A DNA stretch of 64,000 nucleotides, from NCBI GenBank assembly GCA_044867525.1, contig JBIOVB010000016.1, positions 1 to 64,000 of the forward strand, read 5' to 3'. Shown here piece after piece: positions 1 to 7,983 of the stretch. Numbering within the stretch: position 1 is the first letter of the stretch; each line of letters starts with the position of its first letter. The notes below the pieces were generated by a model that was not told where the DNA came from, did no database searches, and worked only from the letters and a program-made list of their open reading frames with translations. This DNA comes from JALYNX01 sp044867525 (GTDB lineage: Bacteria > Actinomycetota > Acidimicrobiia > Spongiisociales > ZC4RG35). The position numbers and the translations under genes are program-made.

Positions 1-2071
1 GCTCCTCCAGGGCTCGACGCTCGATCTCGCGGCTCTTCTCGAAATCCCTCTTGGCTGCGGTGTGAATCGACTGTGCTCGGGACAGGGCCGTTTTCGCTCT
101 CTCCATCTCGACTTCGGCGGCTTCGAGCATGGCGGGGCCCGCCCCCTCGGGATGGGCGATCTGGACGCCGTCGGCGGAGATGAGGTCCCCCTCGGGAGTG
201 ACCGCTCTCAGCCCCGGGTTACGGGAGACCAGGGCCCAGGCGGCCGCCCATCCCTCGACGAGGAGGACATCCCCGAGCAGTCGGCCGGCGAGGGCAGTAT
301 CGGCGCCGTTGCCCAGGCGATCGATGAGGGCCTCCACCCCGGATTGGGTAGCAGCCTCACGCGCCGGTGCCGCTCCCTCTCCATGTGCGGCCACCACCGG
401 GACACCGCCACCGCCCGCCGCCTTCACACCTTCGACTACTTCCCGGAGAGACTCGACTCCCTCGAAGGCAACTGCGTCCACCCAGCGCCCCAATGCTGCG
501 TCAACGGCTCGCTCCAGCCCGGCGGGGATGTCGAGCAGCGAGATCAGGCTGCCCCGGGCACCGCTGGCCCCTTCCACCGAACGCCGCGCATCCAGGTCGA
601 ATCTGCCGGCGAGTGCGGCGGAAACCGCCTCCACCCTGGCCTCGGCAGCGGCGACTGCGAGATGGGCGGTGGTCAGCACGTCCTCGGCCCTTGCCCTTGC
701 CTCCTGGTCCTTTCCGCTGCGGCGGGAAGCCGCCTCGTACGACCCTTGGAGCTTGCCCACCGTCTCGTCCAGCGAACGGACCTCGTCGTCGATGCGAGCG
801 ATCTCTGACAACTCTGAGCGCGCCTGCCCGTCGACCACATCGATGCGATGGGCAACCGCCTCCAACTCCCGAGTATCCCGGACAGTCGCGGCTTCGAAGA
901 CGCTGAGCTCCCCGCGGACCGCGGCGAGTGCTCCCTCGGGAGAGAGGGCGTTCTGAGTCGCGATCACCTTCTCCTCGTCCTCGAGGCGGCGGAAGCGGCC
1001 CTCCCGAGTCTCTGCGTGGAATGCTGCGTCTGTGATCGAGGCCTCGATCTGTGCCAGCTCCTCGTGAATCCCGGTGAGCTCTGCGTCGAGGTCCCTCCTT
1101 CGCTCCAGGGAAGCCTCGATGCGTCCGGAGGCAGCGCGGCCGCGCTCGTGCGCCACTGAGCCCAGCCGCCGAAGGCGCTCGATCGAGGTCTCGAGAAGGG
1201 CCGCGGCGCCGGTGTCCCGTTCCAGGTCCATGCCCAACTCCGAGGCGCGGGCGGTGAGGTCGGCAACCGTCGCCGACATCCCGACGATCTGAGCTTGCTC
1301 CCGCTCCACCTTCGCCGAAAGCAGCTCAGACTCTGCTTCTGCGCGGCGGCTCCCGGCATCCAATTCTTCGAGCTCGATCCGTGCCAGGTAGAGGCAGAGG
1401 GCGCGAACCTGATCCTTGAGCCCGTGGTAACTCTCCGCCGCCTTGGCCTGGCGACGGAGCGGCCGCAGCTGGCGCTCGATCTCGCCCAGCAGATCCTGGA
1501 GCCGGAGCACGTCCTCGTCGGTGCGCTCCAGGCGGCGCTCCGACTTCTCCTTGCGCCGCCGATGCTTGAGGATGCCGGCCGCTTCCTCGATGACCGCCCG
1601 ATGATCCTCCGGCGAGGCGTTGAGAACCGAGTCGACCTGTCCCTGCCCGATGATCACGTGTTGATGGCGGCCCACACCCGAATCGCTGAGAAGTTCCTGG
1701 ATGTCGAGCAGCCTGCAGCCCACACCATTGATCTCGTAGTCGCTGGACCCGTCCCGATAGAGGCGCCTGGTCAGTGAGACCTCGTCCAGGTCGAGGGGGA
1801 GCATCCGCTCCGTGTTGTCGATGACCAGGACCGCCTCGGCCCGATTGAGTGCGGGACGGGTGGCAGTGCCGGCGAAGACGACGTCTTCCATCTTCCCGGT
1901 CCGCAGCGTCTTAGGCGACTGGCTCCCCATGACCCAGGACAAGGCGTCGACCAGGTTGGACTTCCCCGACCCATTGGGGCCGACGATCACGGTGACTCCG
2001 GGGCGAAACTCGAGACGGGCGCGATCGGCGAACGACTTGAACCCGGTGAGCTTCAGTGACTTCAAATACAC
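1..2071 (-). CDS. smc: Chromosome partition protein SMC (N-terminal 690 residues; runs off the window)
   Basis: SMC is the ATP-driven condensin subunit that organises and segregates the chromosome with ScpA and ScpB. The N-terminus reads VYLKSLKLTGFKSF. A Walker A loop GPNGSGKS lies at residues 31-38, followed by the usual QGQVD and EEAAGILKHR stretches of the head. A long charged coiled coil follows (about 170-500), then a hinge-like globular stretch (about 505-640) with ALGRWVDAVAFEG. The start is GTG at 2071, preceded by AGGAAA. The distal coiled coil and the C-terminal head (signature motif, Walker B) lie outside the window. It follows mutM-acyP on the same strand, the usual actinobacterial arrangement. 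Identification is secure; completeness cannot be judged. Confidence 0.97.
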   Translation of the reverse strand, partial: MYLKSLKLTGFKSFADRARLEFRPGVTVIVGPNGSGKSNLVDALSWVMGSQSPKTLRTGKMEDVVFAGTATRPALNRAEAVLVIDNTERMLPLDLDEVSLTRRLYRDGSSDYEINGVGCRLLDIQELLSDSGVGRHQHVIIGQGQVDSVLNASPEDHRAVIEEAAGILKHRRRKEKSERRLERTDEDVLRLQDLLGEIERQLRPLRRQAKAAESYHGLKDQVRALCLYLARIELEELDAGSRRAEAESELLSAKVEREQAQIVGMSATVADLTARASELGMDLERDTGAAALLETSIERLRRLGSVAHERGRAASGRIEASLERRRDLDAELTGIHEELAQIEASITDAAFHAETREGRFRRLEDEEKVIATQNALSPEGALAAVRGELSVFEAATVRDTRELEAVAHRIDVVDGQARSELSEIARIDDEVRSLDETVGKLQGSYEAASRRSGKDQEARARAEDVLTTAHLAVAAAEARVEAVSAALAGRFDLDARRSVEGASGARGSLISLLDIPAGLERAVDAALGRWVDAVAFEGVESLREVVEGVKAAGGGGVPVVAAHGEGAAPAREAATQSGVEALIDRLGNGADTALAGRLLGDVLLVEGWAAAWALVSRNPGLRAVTPEGDLISADGVQIAHPEGAGPAMLEAAEVEMERAKTALSRAQSIHTAAKRDFEKSREIERRALEE

Positions 2072-2133
2072 AGCTATTTCCTGGCGAATGACATGACTGT
2101 GATTATCGAGTCAGGCTAACAGCGCGGGAGTGA

Positions 2134-2430
2134 TCAGCGGCTCTTAGTGGGATCGGCGTGGATGAAGAAGTCGCGCAGAGTCTGGTCTCCGGATACCGAG
2201 TCCGACTCGACACCGGTGACGAAGGCGCCGGCAGGGCCGGTCCAGAGCCAGCTCACCAGCTGGTCCACGGCGTCAGAGCCTCCTTGGGCGAGGACCTCCA
2301 CGCGGCCATCGCGAAGGTTCTGCACCCACCCCACGAGACCGAGCGAGCGTGCCATCTGCCGGCAACTCTGTCGAAAGCCGACCTGTTGCACCCTGCCGCT
2401 GACCACGGCTCGCACCGTCTTCTGGGTCAT
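2134..2430 (-). CDS. acyP: Acylphosphatase
   Basis: A 98-residue acylphosphatase, which hydrolyses acyl phosphates. It shows the family's phosphate-binding loop GRVQQVGFRQSC (usual form GxVQGVGFR), with the catalytic arginine in GFR, and the later VGWVQNLRDGRVEV strand with the conserved Asn. I placed the start at ATG 2430 because it overlaps the mutM stop as ATGA; an in-frame ATG 18 nt upstream lies inside mutM. The length is normal for the family (about 90-100 residues). Position between mutM and smc is common in Gram-positive genomes. The G of VQGVG is replaced by Q here, a tolerated position. Confidence 0.92.
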   Translation of the reverse strand: MTQKTVRAVVSGRVQQVGFRQSCRQMARSLGLVGWVQNLRDGRVEVLAQGGSDAVDQLVSWLWTGPAGAFVTGVESDSVSGDQTLRDFFIHADPTKSR

Positions 2431-3266
2431 CCCGGCAAGACCTGACATGTCGGGCAGAAATGCGATGAACGGGCCCGGATCACGATCCGTTCGATGGGAG
2501 TTCCGCAGCGAGGACAGGGGAGATCGGTCCGGCCGTAGACTGCGAGTTGGTCCAGGTTCTCGCCGGCAGAGCCGTCGGGCAACAGATAGGCGAGATCATC
2601 CAGGCTGGTCCCTCCGTTTTCGATCGCCGAGGTGAGCACCGAGGAGATAGCGGGGCCCAACCGCTCCAGATCGGCGGTCGACAGCTGGTTACCCGGGGTC
2701 AAAGGGTGGATCATCGCCAGATGGAGGGCCTCGTCGGCATAGATGTTTCCCAACCCCGAGATCGGGCCCTGGTCGAGCAACAGCGCCTTGATTGGCGCAG
2801 TCCTCCGGATGAGCGCGAGCTCGAGGTCCTCGGTAGTGGGGGGATCCACCCATGCGTCGGGCCCGAGTCGACCCACACCGGAGGATCCCAGCTCGTCCTC
2901 GCTGAAGACTGCGATGAAGCCGAAGGTGCGGGGATCGACGAAGCGGACCTCGCTCCCGTCGTCGAGAAGCGCCCGAAAGTGGGTGTGGGCCGGATGCGGA
3001 TCGTCAGGGCTCCCTACCGAGAACCGGCCCGACATCCCGAGATGGGCAACCAGCACCTGGCCATCATCGAGCGGCGCCACGAGGAACTTCCCCTTGCGCC
3101 CGACGGACCGGACAATCCTCCCGGTAAGCCGGTCCTCCACCTCCCTGGTCCCCCCGTTGTGCCGTGAGGTCCTCGCGTGGCTCACCGCCACCATCGTCAT
3201 GGTGCGGCCGGCCATCGCCTCGTGAAGATGGCGTCTCGTGATCTCCACCTCGGGCAGCTCGGGCAT
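2427..3266 (-). CDS. mutM: Formamidopyrimidine-DNA glycosylase (Fpg/MutM)
   Basis: Bifunctional glycosylase/AP lyase that removes 8-oxoguanine and formamidopyrimidines. The start is fixed by the catalytic N-terminus MPELPEVE: after Met removal Pro2 is the Schiff-base nucleophile and Glu3 the acid. The open frame continues upstream, but that part runs into the divergent gene. The GLGNIYADEAL stretch of the H2TH domain is present, and the C-terminus has a zinc finger with two CxxC pairs (CPRCG, then FCPTCQ). Length 279 is typical. Its stop overlaps the acyP start. The gene lies 40 bp from a divergently transcribed membrane gene, so any promoter must sit in that short gap. Confidence 0.97.
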   Translation of the reverse strand: MPELPEVEITRRHLHEAMAGRTMTMVAVSHARTSRHNGGTREVEDRLTGRIVRSVGRKGKFLVAPLDDGQVLVAHLGMSGRFSVGSPDDPHPAHTHFRALLDDGSEVRFVDPRTFGFIAVFSEDELGSSGVGRLGPDAWVDPPTTEDLELALIRRTAPIKALLLDQGPISGLGNIYADEALHLAMIHPLTPGNQLSTADLERLGPAISSVLTSAIENGGTSLDDLAYLLPDGSAGENLDQLAVYGRTDLPCPRCGTPIERIVIRARSSHFCPTCQVLPG

Positions 3267-3306
3267 CTCACTCCATGGAGGGGGGCGGTTACCGTACCCG
3301 ACCCCT

Positions 3307-4113
3307 ATGCAGCCGACACCACGCTCTTTCGGAGACGTCCTCACCGATGGGATGAGGATGCTCGGAGCGGTGTGGCGAAGCCTCCTGGCCCCCGCACTAG
3401 GCGCATTCATACCGATGGGCGCGCTGACCCTGGTTGCTTTCCAGGCAACTGGCGGCACCGAGTTCTTCAGGCTGACTCTGAACGACCCGGAGCTGCTCGA
3501 GACGATGACGCGCGAGGAGTTCCTCGAGCTCGCCCTTCCCTTCGTCAACGCCGTCTTGATCGCGATCGTGCTCCAGGTGATCGCCTCCGCTTTCATAGGC
3601 CTCGCCGTCAGCTACATCGTCTCCGCGCGTCTCGAAGGCACGGCCCTCAGGGCCGGGGAGGCAACCCGAAAGGCGCTGGCTCGGATGCCAAAGCTGGTCG
3701 TGGCCGGCATCCTCGGCACGGTCGGGGTGATGATCGGCTTGCTCCTGCTCATCGTTCCCGGGATATGGCTCGGCATCTCGCTGTGGATGACCACGCATGT
3801 CGTGGCTCTCGAGGACCGGGGTGTTGTCGCCTCCCTTACCCGCAGCGTGCGCCTGGTGCGTGGACAGTGGTGGTCGACCCTGGGTTTCGTTCTCCTCGTG
3901 GGTTTGATGGGCTCCATCGCCGGCCAGCTGCTGCAACTGCTGGCGCTGCCCCTGCTCGCCGTCGGCGACATCTCGACGTCGCTCGCTCTGGTGTTCGTTG
4001 CCGGCTTGATCCTTCAGGGGCTCGTTGTTGCTGCCATCGCGGTGATGACCACCATGTGGTACTTCGATCTCAGGGCTCGAAGCGGGGAGTCACTCGACCC
4101 GATGCCCGGCTGA
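3307..4113 (+). CDS. Polytopic membrane protein of unknown function (GDPD membrane-domain-like)
   Basis: A 268-residue membrane protein starting at ATG 3307 (MQPTPRSFGDVLTDG). It shows about five or six hydrophobic segments: around 25-45, 78-105, 128-155 (VGVMIGLLLLIVPGIWLG), 193-215 and 220-255. The layout (an amphipathic start with FGDVLTDG, then paired helices, IVPGIWLGI, and VASLTRSVRLVRG) resembles glycerophosphoryl-diester-phosphodiesterase membrane-domain or DUF975-like proteins of actinobacteria. I cannot name a substrate or reaction. It is the only plus-strand gene inside an otherwise minus-strand housekeeping block. Its last 44 bp overlap the 3' end of rnc tail-to-tail. Confidence 0.8.
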   Translation: MQPTPRSFGDVLTDGMRMLGAVWRSLLAPALGAFIPMGALTLVAFQATGGTEFFRLTLNDPELLETMTREEFLELALPFVNAVLIAIVLQVIASAFIGLAVSYIVSARLEGTALRAGEATRKALARMPKLVVAGILGTVGVMIGLLLLIVPGIWLGISLWMTTHVVALEDRGVVASLTRSVRLVRGQWWSTLGFVLLVGLMGSIAGQLLQLLALPLLAVGDISTSLALVFVAGLILQGLVVAAIAVMTTMWYFDLRARSGESLDPMPG

Positions 4114-4771
4114 GAGCGTCGAGTGCGAGGCGGGCCGCTTCCTGCTCGGCCTCCTTTTTCGACCTCCCCAAGCCCGTGCCCAACTCGATCTCGCCAACAC
4201 CAACCGAAGAGGAGAACACGCGCTGGTGGTCCGGCCCCGACCCGTCGGTGTGGTATTCAGGTCGCCGCCCGTCCCTGGCCAGAACCTCCTGAAGGCGAGT
4301 CTTGTAGTCCTTGACACCCGGGCTCTTCGCCCTGTCCTCGACCCGGTCCCCCCACAAACGGTCGATGACCTCACGCGACTTGCCCAGCCCGCCATCGAGA
4401 TAGACAGCGCCGATGACTGCTTCCATCGCATCGGCCAGGATCGAGTCCTTGTCTCTCCCCCCGCTGCGCTCCTCCGCGCTCGCCACCTCGAGGTGAGAAC
4501 CAAGGTCGATGCTCCGTGCCACGTCGGCGAGGGTCGGGCGGCTCACGAGAGCGGCACGTATCTTCGCCATCTTTCCCTCAGGAAGACCTGAGAACTCGTG
4601 ATAGAGGCGGTCGGTGGTCACCACCTGGAGCACGGCGTCGCCCAGGAACTCGAGGCGCTCGTTGTCGGCCCGTGTTTGGTCCTCGGCGCTCACCGAACGA
4701 TGGGTCAACGCCAGCCCGAGGAGGGCGGGATCGTTGAACACATACCCCATTCGGTCCTCGAGCGTGGTCAC
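4070..4771 (-). CDS. rnc: Ribonuclease III
   Basis: Double-strand-specific endoribonuclease that processes rRNA precursors and structured mRNAs. The signature NERLEFLGDAVL is at residues 37-48 with the metal-binding Glu/Asp residues. A second acidic cluster, ADAMEAVIGAVYLDGG, supplies the remaining metal ligands. A dsRNA-binding domain fills about 158-225 (DYKTRLQEVLARDG, then GRSKKEAEQEAA). Length 233 is normal. The start overlaps the plsX stop as ATGA, so plsX and rnc are probably co-translated. The 3' end runs 44 bp into the convergent membrane gene, so the last 14 residues are encoded opposite that gene. Confidence 0.97.
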   Translation of the reverse strand: MTTLEDRMGYVFNDPALLGLALTHRSVSAEDQTRADNERLEFLGDAVLQVVTTDRLYHEFSGLPEGKMAKIRAALVSRPTLADVARSIDLGSHLEVASAEERSGGRDKDSILADAMEAVIGAVYLDGGLGKSREVIDRLWGDRVEDRAKSPGVKDYKTRLQEVLARDGRRPEYHTDGSGPDHQRVFSSSVGVGEIELGTGLGRSKKEAEQEAARLALDALSRASGRVTPRFEP

Positions 4772-5739
4772 GATGCGAGTTCGGTGGCGAGACGGCCGGG
4801 CAGGTCGCGCTCGGCGCCATCTCTTGCCATCTCCAAGGCGTTGGCAATCGCGACCCGACTCGACGAGCCATGGGCGATCACCACCACGCCCTTCACCCCC
4901 AAGAGCTGGGCGCCTCCGTAGGTCTCGTAGTCGATGCGCTGTCGGAGACGGAGCAATGCCGGCATGGCCGCCTCCTGTACCTCGGGGTCGAGGGCCGACA
5001 GCTCTTCGAGGGCAAGACGCCCGATCATCCTGGCAGCGCCCTCCATGGTCTTCAGGAAGACATTGCCGGTGAATCCGTCGGTGACGATCACATCGGCGCG
5101 CTCGGAGGCCACGTCTCGCCCCTCGACATTGCCGATGAAGTTCACGGGGGCCGCCTCGAGTAGGTCATACGCGGCCCGCTCCAGGTCGCGGCCCTTTCCC
5201 TTCTCCTCCCCGATGGAGAGGAGCCCGACGCGGGGCAGGTCGACACCCAGCAGCACCTGGGCGGCAACCGAGCCCATGATCCCGAACTGGGCGAGCTGCT
5301 CCGGCCTGACATCGGGATTCGCCCCGGAGTCGAGCACGATCGTGGGCGAGCCCGGGGTGGGGAAGATGGAAGCGATCGAGGGTCGGGCCACGCCCTTGAT
5401 CCTGCCGATGATTATTGCGGCCGCGGCCATGGCGGCCCCCGTAGAGCCGGCGGAGACCATCCCCGAGGCAGAGCGCTCGGCGACCAGCTTGGCGGCGACC
5501 GTGATCGAGGCACCCGGTTTCTCCCTGATGGCGCGTGCCGGGTCATCGGACATCCCGATCACCTCGGGAGCATCGACTATCGGGAGACGGGTTTCGTGTT
5601 TGGCCAGTTCGGCCTGGACCACATGGTGGTCACCGACCAGCACGACATCGACACCACGAAGAGACGCCTCGACCGCGCCCGCAACCGTCTCTGTAGGGGC
5701 GTTGTCGCCCCCCATTGCATCGAGGGCGATACGGGCCAA
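4768..5739 (-). CDS. plsX: Phosphate acyltransferase PlsX
   Basis: PlsX converts acyl-ACP plus phosphate to acyl-phosphate, the donor used by PlsY in phospholipid synthesis. The N-terminus is the family hallmark (ALDAMGGDNAP), with SAGSTGA and DSGANPDVRPEQL further on. Length 323 is as expected. The start is a TTG at 5739, only 3 nt after the rpmF stop; no ATG or GTG lies closer to the conserved N-terminus, so a TTG start is required. The rpmF-plsX-rnc order is a conserved bacterial linkage. The partner plsY is also in this window (about 29.7 kb). Confidence 0.97.
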   Translation of the reverse strand: MARIALDAMGGDNAPTETVAGAVEASLRGVDVVLVGDHHVVQAELAKHETRLPIVDAPEVIGMSDDPARAIREKPGASITVAAKLVAERSASGMVSAGSTGAAMAAAAIIIGRIKGVARPSIASIFPTPGSPTIVLDSGANPDVRPEQLAQFGIMGSVAAQVLLGVDLPRVGLLSIGEEKGKGRDLERAAYDLLEAAPVNFIGNVEGRDVASERADVIVTDGFTGNVFLKTMEGAARMIGRLALEELSALDPEVQEAAMPALLRLRQRIDYETYGGAQLLGVKGVVVIAHGSSSRVAIANALEMARDGAERDLPGRLATELAS

Positions 5740-5742
5740 GGC

Positions 5743-5919
5743 TCAGTCGGCCTTCACGACCTCACGGCCGCTGTAGGTGCCGCACTCTCGACAGGCTCGG
5801 TGCGGGAGCTTGGGACGGCCACAGCGGTCGCAGGCGACGGTGGTCGGGCGGGGGACCTTCCATGCTGCCTTGCGCTGCCGGGTACGCGAGCGCGACATCT
5901 TCTTCTTGGGCACCGCCAT
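5743..5919 (-). CDS. rpmF: 50S ribosomal protein L32
   Basis: A 58-residue large-subunit ribosomal protein starting MAVPKKKMSRSRTRQRKA, the conserved L32 N-terminus. It carries a zinc ribbon with two CxxC pairs (ACDRCG and ACRECG). It sits between yceD and plsX, with 21 nt to the upstream gene and 3 nt to plsX, which fits the widespread yceD-rpmF-plsX operon. Because the Cys4 ribbon is complete, this is the zinc-binding form rather than a zinc-independent paralogue. Confidence 0.97.
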   Translation of the reverse strand: MAVPKKKMSRSRTRQRKAAWKVPRPTTVACDRCGRPKLPHRACRECGTYSGREVVKAD

Positions 5920-5940
5920 GTGCGGGCACTCCTTGGTATC

Positions 5941-6432
5941 TCAGGGATCGAACAGATCCTTCAGCGAGGCGAATGGGGATTCAGAGTCCTCCCCATGGCC
6001 GTCGCAGGGATCTGTATTCAAGTCGGTTCCACACGTTGGGCAAAGTCCCTTGCAGTGGGGCCGGCACAGCGGAGCGGGGGGTAGGGCCAGCGCCAGCTCG
6101 TCGGTGGCGGGCCCCCCGACGTCGACCTCGTCGTCGACGATGCCATAACCGTCCTCATCGGGGATGCCGGCATATACCTGCTGGGCGTCGACCGAGACCG
6201 GGGCCTCCCACTCGGCAAGGCAACGGGTGCAGGTGAAACGGGCGACCGCCGAGGCATGGAACCTGGCCAGGACACCGTGGATCATCCCGACGACCAGGCC
6301 GTCGACCGCCATCGGCCCCTGGACCGCTGTCTCCCCCAACCTCAGCATCACCTGCTGCTCACCGGAGAACGGCCGTTCCCTGCCCGGGGCCCCTACCAGG
6401 TCCCGGACCGGGACCATCAGGTCCGAGGTCAT
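5941..6432 (-). CDS. yceD: YceD family protein (DUF177), 23S rRNA accumulation
   Basis: A 163-residue DUF177/YceD protein. In other bacteria and plants this family is needed for normal 23S rRNA accumulation and is linked to rpmF. It contains FTCTRCLAEW (a CxxC pair at about residues 67-70) and a later CRPHCKGLCPTCG cluster followed by an acidic stretch and ESPFASLKDLFDP, the typical family C-terminus. ATG 6432 lies one nucleotide after the stop of the upstream coiled-coil gene (TGAG then ATG), so translation is probably coupled. The exact biochemical activity of the family is not settled. Confidence 0.92.
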   Translation of the reverse strand: MTSDLMVPVRDLVGAPGRERPFSGEQQVMLRLGETAVQGPMAVDGLVVGMIHGVLARFHASAVARFTCTRCLAEWEAPVSVDAQQVYAGIPDEDGYGIVDDEVDVGGPATDELALALPPAPLCRPHCKGLCPTCGTDLNTDPCDGHGEDSESPFASLKDLFDP

Positions 6433-6433
6433 C

Positions 6434-6973
6434 TCAGATCGGTACTTCGGGCGCCTTGGGGCGTGCCTGGTGCAGCTCGTCCCGAGCGGTTTGCACCTGG
6501 TCGGTGAGCTCAGCGAGGAGGGCTTCGACGCGCTGCAGGTTCTTCTCGATCTCGTCTTCGGTCTCGAGACGAAGGCGTCGTGCGTCGCCTTCCGCCCTGC
6601 GCACCAGGATGTTCGCCTCTTCCACGGCCTCGGACACGATGCTGGAATCGGACACCAGCTCATCGGCCTCGTTCCGGGCGCGGTCCACGATCTCCCGCGC
6701 CTTCTCGTTGGTGCGAGCGATGAAAGCCTCCCGCTCCCGAACCATCCAGCGAGCCGCCCTCAACTCGTCGGGGAGCCCGGTCCGGATCTTCTCCAGGAGC
6801 CCGAGGAACTGCTCGCGATCGACGATCGCGTTTCCCGAGAGAGGGACGGTCTTCGCCTCGTGGAGAAAGACTATGAGGTCGTCCACCATGTCCTGGAGGT
6901 CGGCGAGCTCGGTACGTGGCGGCTGCTCTGCCATCTCGGGCGGTGCGGTTTGTGTCGGTGTTTCTTGGGTCAT
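6434..6973 (-). CDS. DivIVA-like coiled-coil protein
   Basis: A 179-residue soluble, highly charged protein. The first 25 residues are Pro/Thr/Glu-rich and probably disordered. A short conserved segment follows (TELADLQDMVDDLIVFLHEAKTVP is split here as TELADLQDMVDD and LIVFLHEAKTVP). From about residue 75 to 172 there is a long predicted coiled coil rich in Ala, Glu and Arg. This looks like the short DivIVA/cell-division-initiation-type proteins that sit between coaD and yceD in actinobacteria, where a scaffold role is assumed. It overlaps the coaD stop as ATGA. The function here is inferred from location and coiled-coil character only. Confidence 0.75.
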   Translation of the reverse strand: MTQETPTQTAPPEMAEQPPRTELADLQDMVDDLIVFLHEAKTVPLSGNAIVDREQFLGLLEKIRTGLPDELRAARWMVREREAFIARTNEKAREIVDRARNEADELVSDSSIVSEAVEEANILVRRAEGDARRLRLETEDEIEKNLQRVEALLAELTDQVQTARDELHQARPKAPEVPI

Positions 6974-7437
6974 GACAGGCGCTCCTTCAGTGCTTTCTCG
7001 ACGACATCGGGCACCAGCCCGCTCACCGATCCCCCCAGCCTCGCCACTTCCTTGACCAGTGACGACGATACGAAGCTCCAGTCCTCCTTGGTGGCCATGA
7101 AAACGGTTTCCATGCCGCTCAGGGCCCGGTTCATCTGTGCCATCTGCAACTCGTACTCGTAGTCGCCGACCGTCCGCAGGCCCTTGATAACGACATCGGC
7201 ATCGACCCGGGACGCGTAGTCGACCAGGAGCCCGTCGAAGGTGCCGACCTCGACCCGGTCACCAAAGAGCTCGCGCAACATGTCGGCGCGCTCCGCTCCG
7301 GTGAACAACGATCGCTTCGCCGGGTTGTCGATGACCGCAATCGCAACCTGCTCGAAGGCGGTGATGGCCCTCTCGATCACGTCGACGTGACCATTGGTTG
7401 GCGGGTCAAAACTCCCGGGGCATAAGGCCTTCGTCAT
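6970..7437 (-). CDS. coaD: Phosphopantetheine adenylyltransferase
   Basis: Catalyses the penultimate step of coenzyme A synthesis (4'-phosphopantetheine + ATP to dephospho-CoA). The nucleotidyltransferase motif GSFDPPTNGHVDVIERA lies at residues 8-24, with the TxGH histidine. The C-terminal half has VIKGLRTVGDYEYELQMA and SFVSSSLVKEVARLGG, both standard CoaD signatures. Length 155 is typical. The start overlaps the rsmD stop by 4 nt (ATGA). The rsmD-coaD pair is one of the most conserved bacterial gene neighbourhoods. Confidence 0.97.
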   Translation of the reverse strand: MTKALCPGSFDPPTNGHVDVIERAITAFEQVAIAVIDNPAKRSLFTGAERADMLRELFGDRVEVGTFDGLLVDYASRVDADVVIKGLRTVGDYEYELQMAQMNRALSGMETVFMATKEDWSFVSSSLVKEVARLGGSVSGLVPDVVEKALKERLS

Positions 7438-7976
7438 ACCGATTCCTTCTCGTACCTGAAGATTCTGGTATCTCCGTAGCGTCTATCGGTGGCAACACCC
7501 CAGGTTACGGGGATGGCGGGCGGGTCGTCGCCCTGCCGCCGGGAGACGATTACTTCCGCACCGGTCGCCAGCAGCCGATCGAGACGGGCCAGGTCGGCCT
7601 CCATGGTGGGCGTGGGTTGGGGCCATGGTGGGTCCATGAACACCAGGTCGAACTCCCCGTCGGCTCGGCTCAGGAAGTCCTCCACGCTCGATGACACCAC
7701 CGTTCCCCCGATGGCCACCGACTCGATGTTCGAGCGCAGCGCCTCCAGCGCACGGTTGCCGTTCTCGACGAAGGTGGCCCGTGCCGCCCCCCGGGACAGG
7801 GCCTCGAGGCCGAATGACCCGGACCCGGCATAGAGGTCGAGGACCCTCGCTTCCTCCACCCAGGCACCGACCATCGAGAACACCGCCTCCCGCACCCTGT
7901 CCGTCACCGGGCGGGTGGCAGGGGTGTCGGGTGCCACGAGCCGCCTTCCCTTTGCCTTGCCGGCGATGATCCTCAT
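7434..7976 (-). CDS. rsmD: 16S rRNA (guanine966-N2)-methyltransferase RsmD
   Basis: SAM-dependent methyltransferase modifying G966 of 16S rRNA. MRIIAGKAKGRRL at the N-terminus is characteristic. The SAM-binding motif I is LDLYAGSGSFGLEALSRGA (about residues 46-64), and the catalytic tetrad appears as DPPW in LVFMDPPWPQP (usual D/NPPY/F). Length 180 is normal. It is flanked by recG (7 nt gap) and coaD (4-nt overlap), the standard actinobacterial context. The W in place of Y/F in the tetrad is a mild variation. Confidence 0.95.
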   Translation of the reverse strand: MRIIAGKAKGRRLVAPDTPATRPVTDRVREAVFSMVGAWVEEARVLDLYAGSGSFGLEALSRGAARATFVENGNRALEALRSNIESVAIGGTVVSSSVEDFLSRADGEFDLVFMDPPWPQPTPTMEADLARLDRLLATGAEVIVSRRQGDDPPAIPVTWGVATDRRYGDTRIFRYEKESV

Positions 7977-7983
7977 CAGGCGC

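Noticed and set aside
3177..4292. Long plus-strand open frame (371 codons) overlapping the membrane gene, rnc and mutM
   Set aside because: Arg/Pro/Gly-rich with no family motif; it is the shadow frame of real genes on both strands, as expected in high-G+C DNA.
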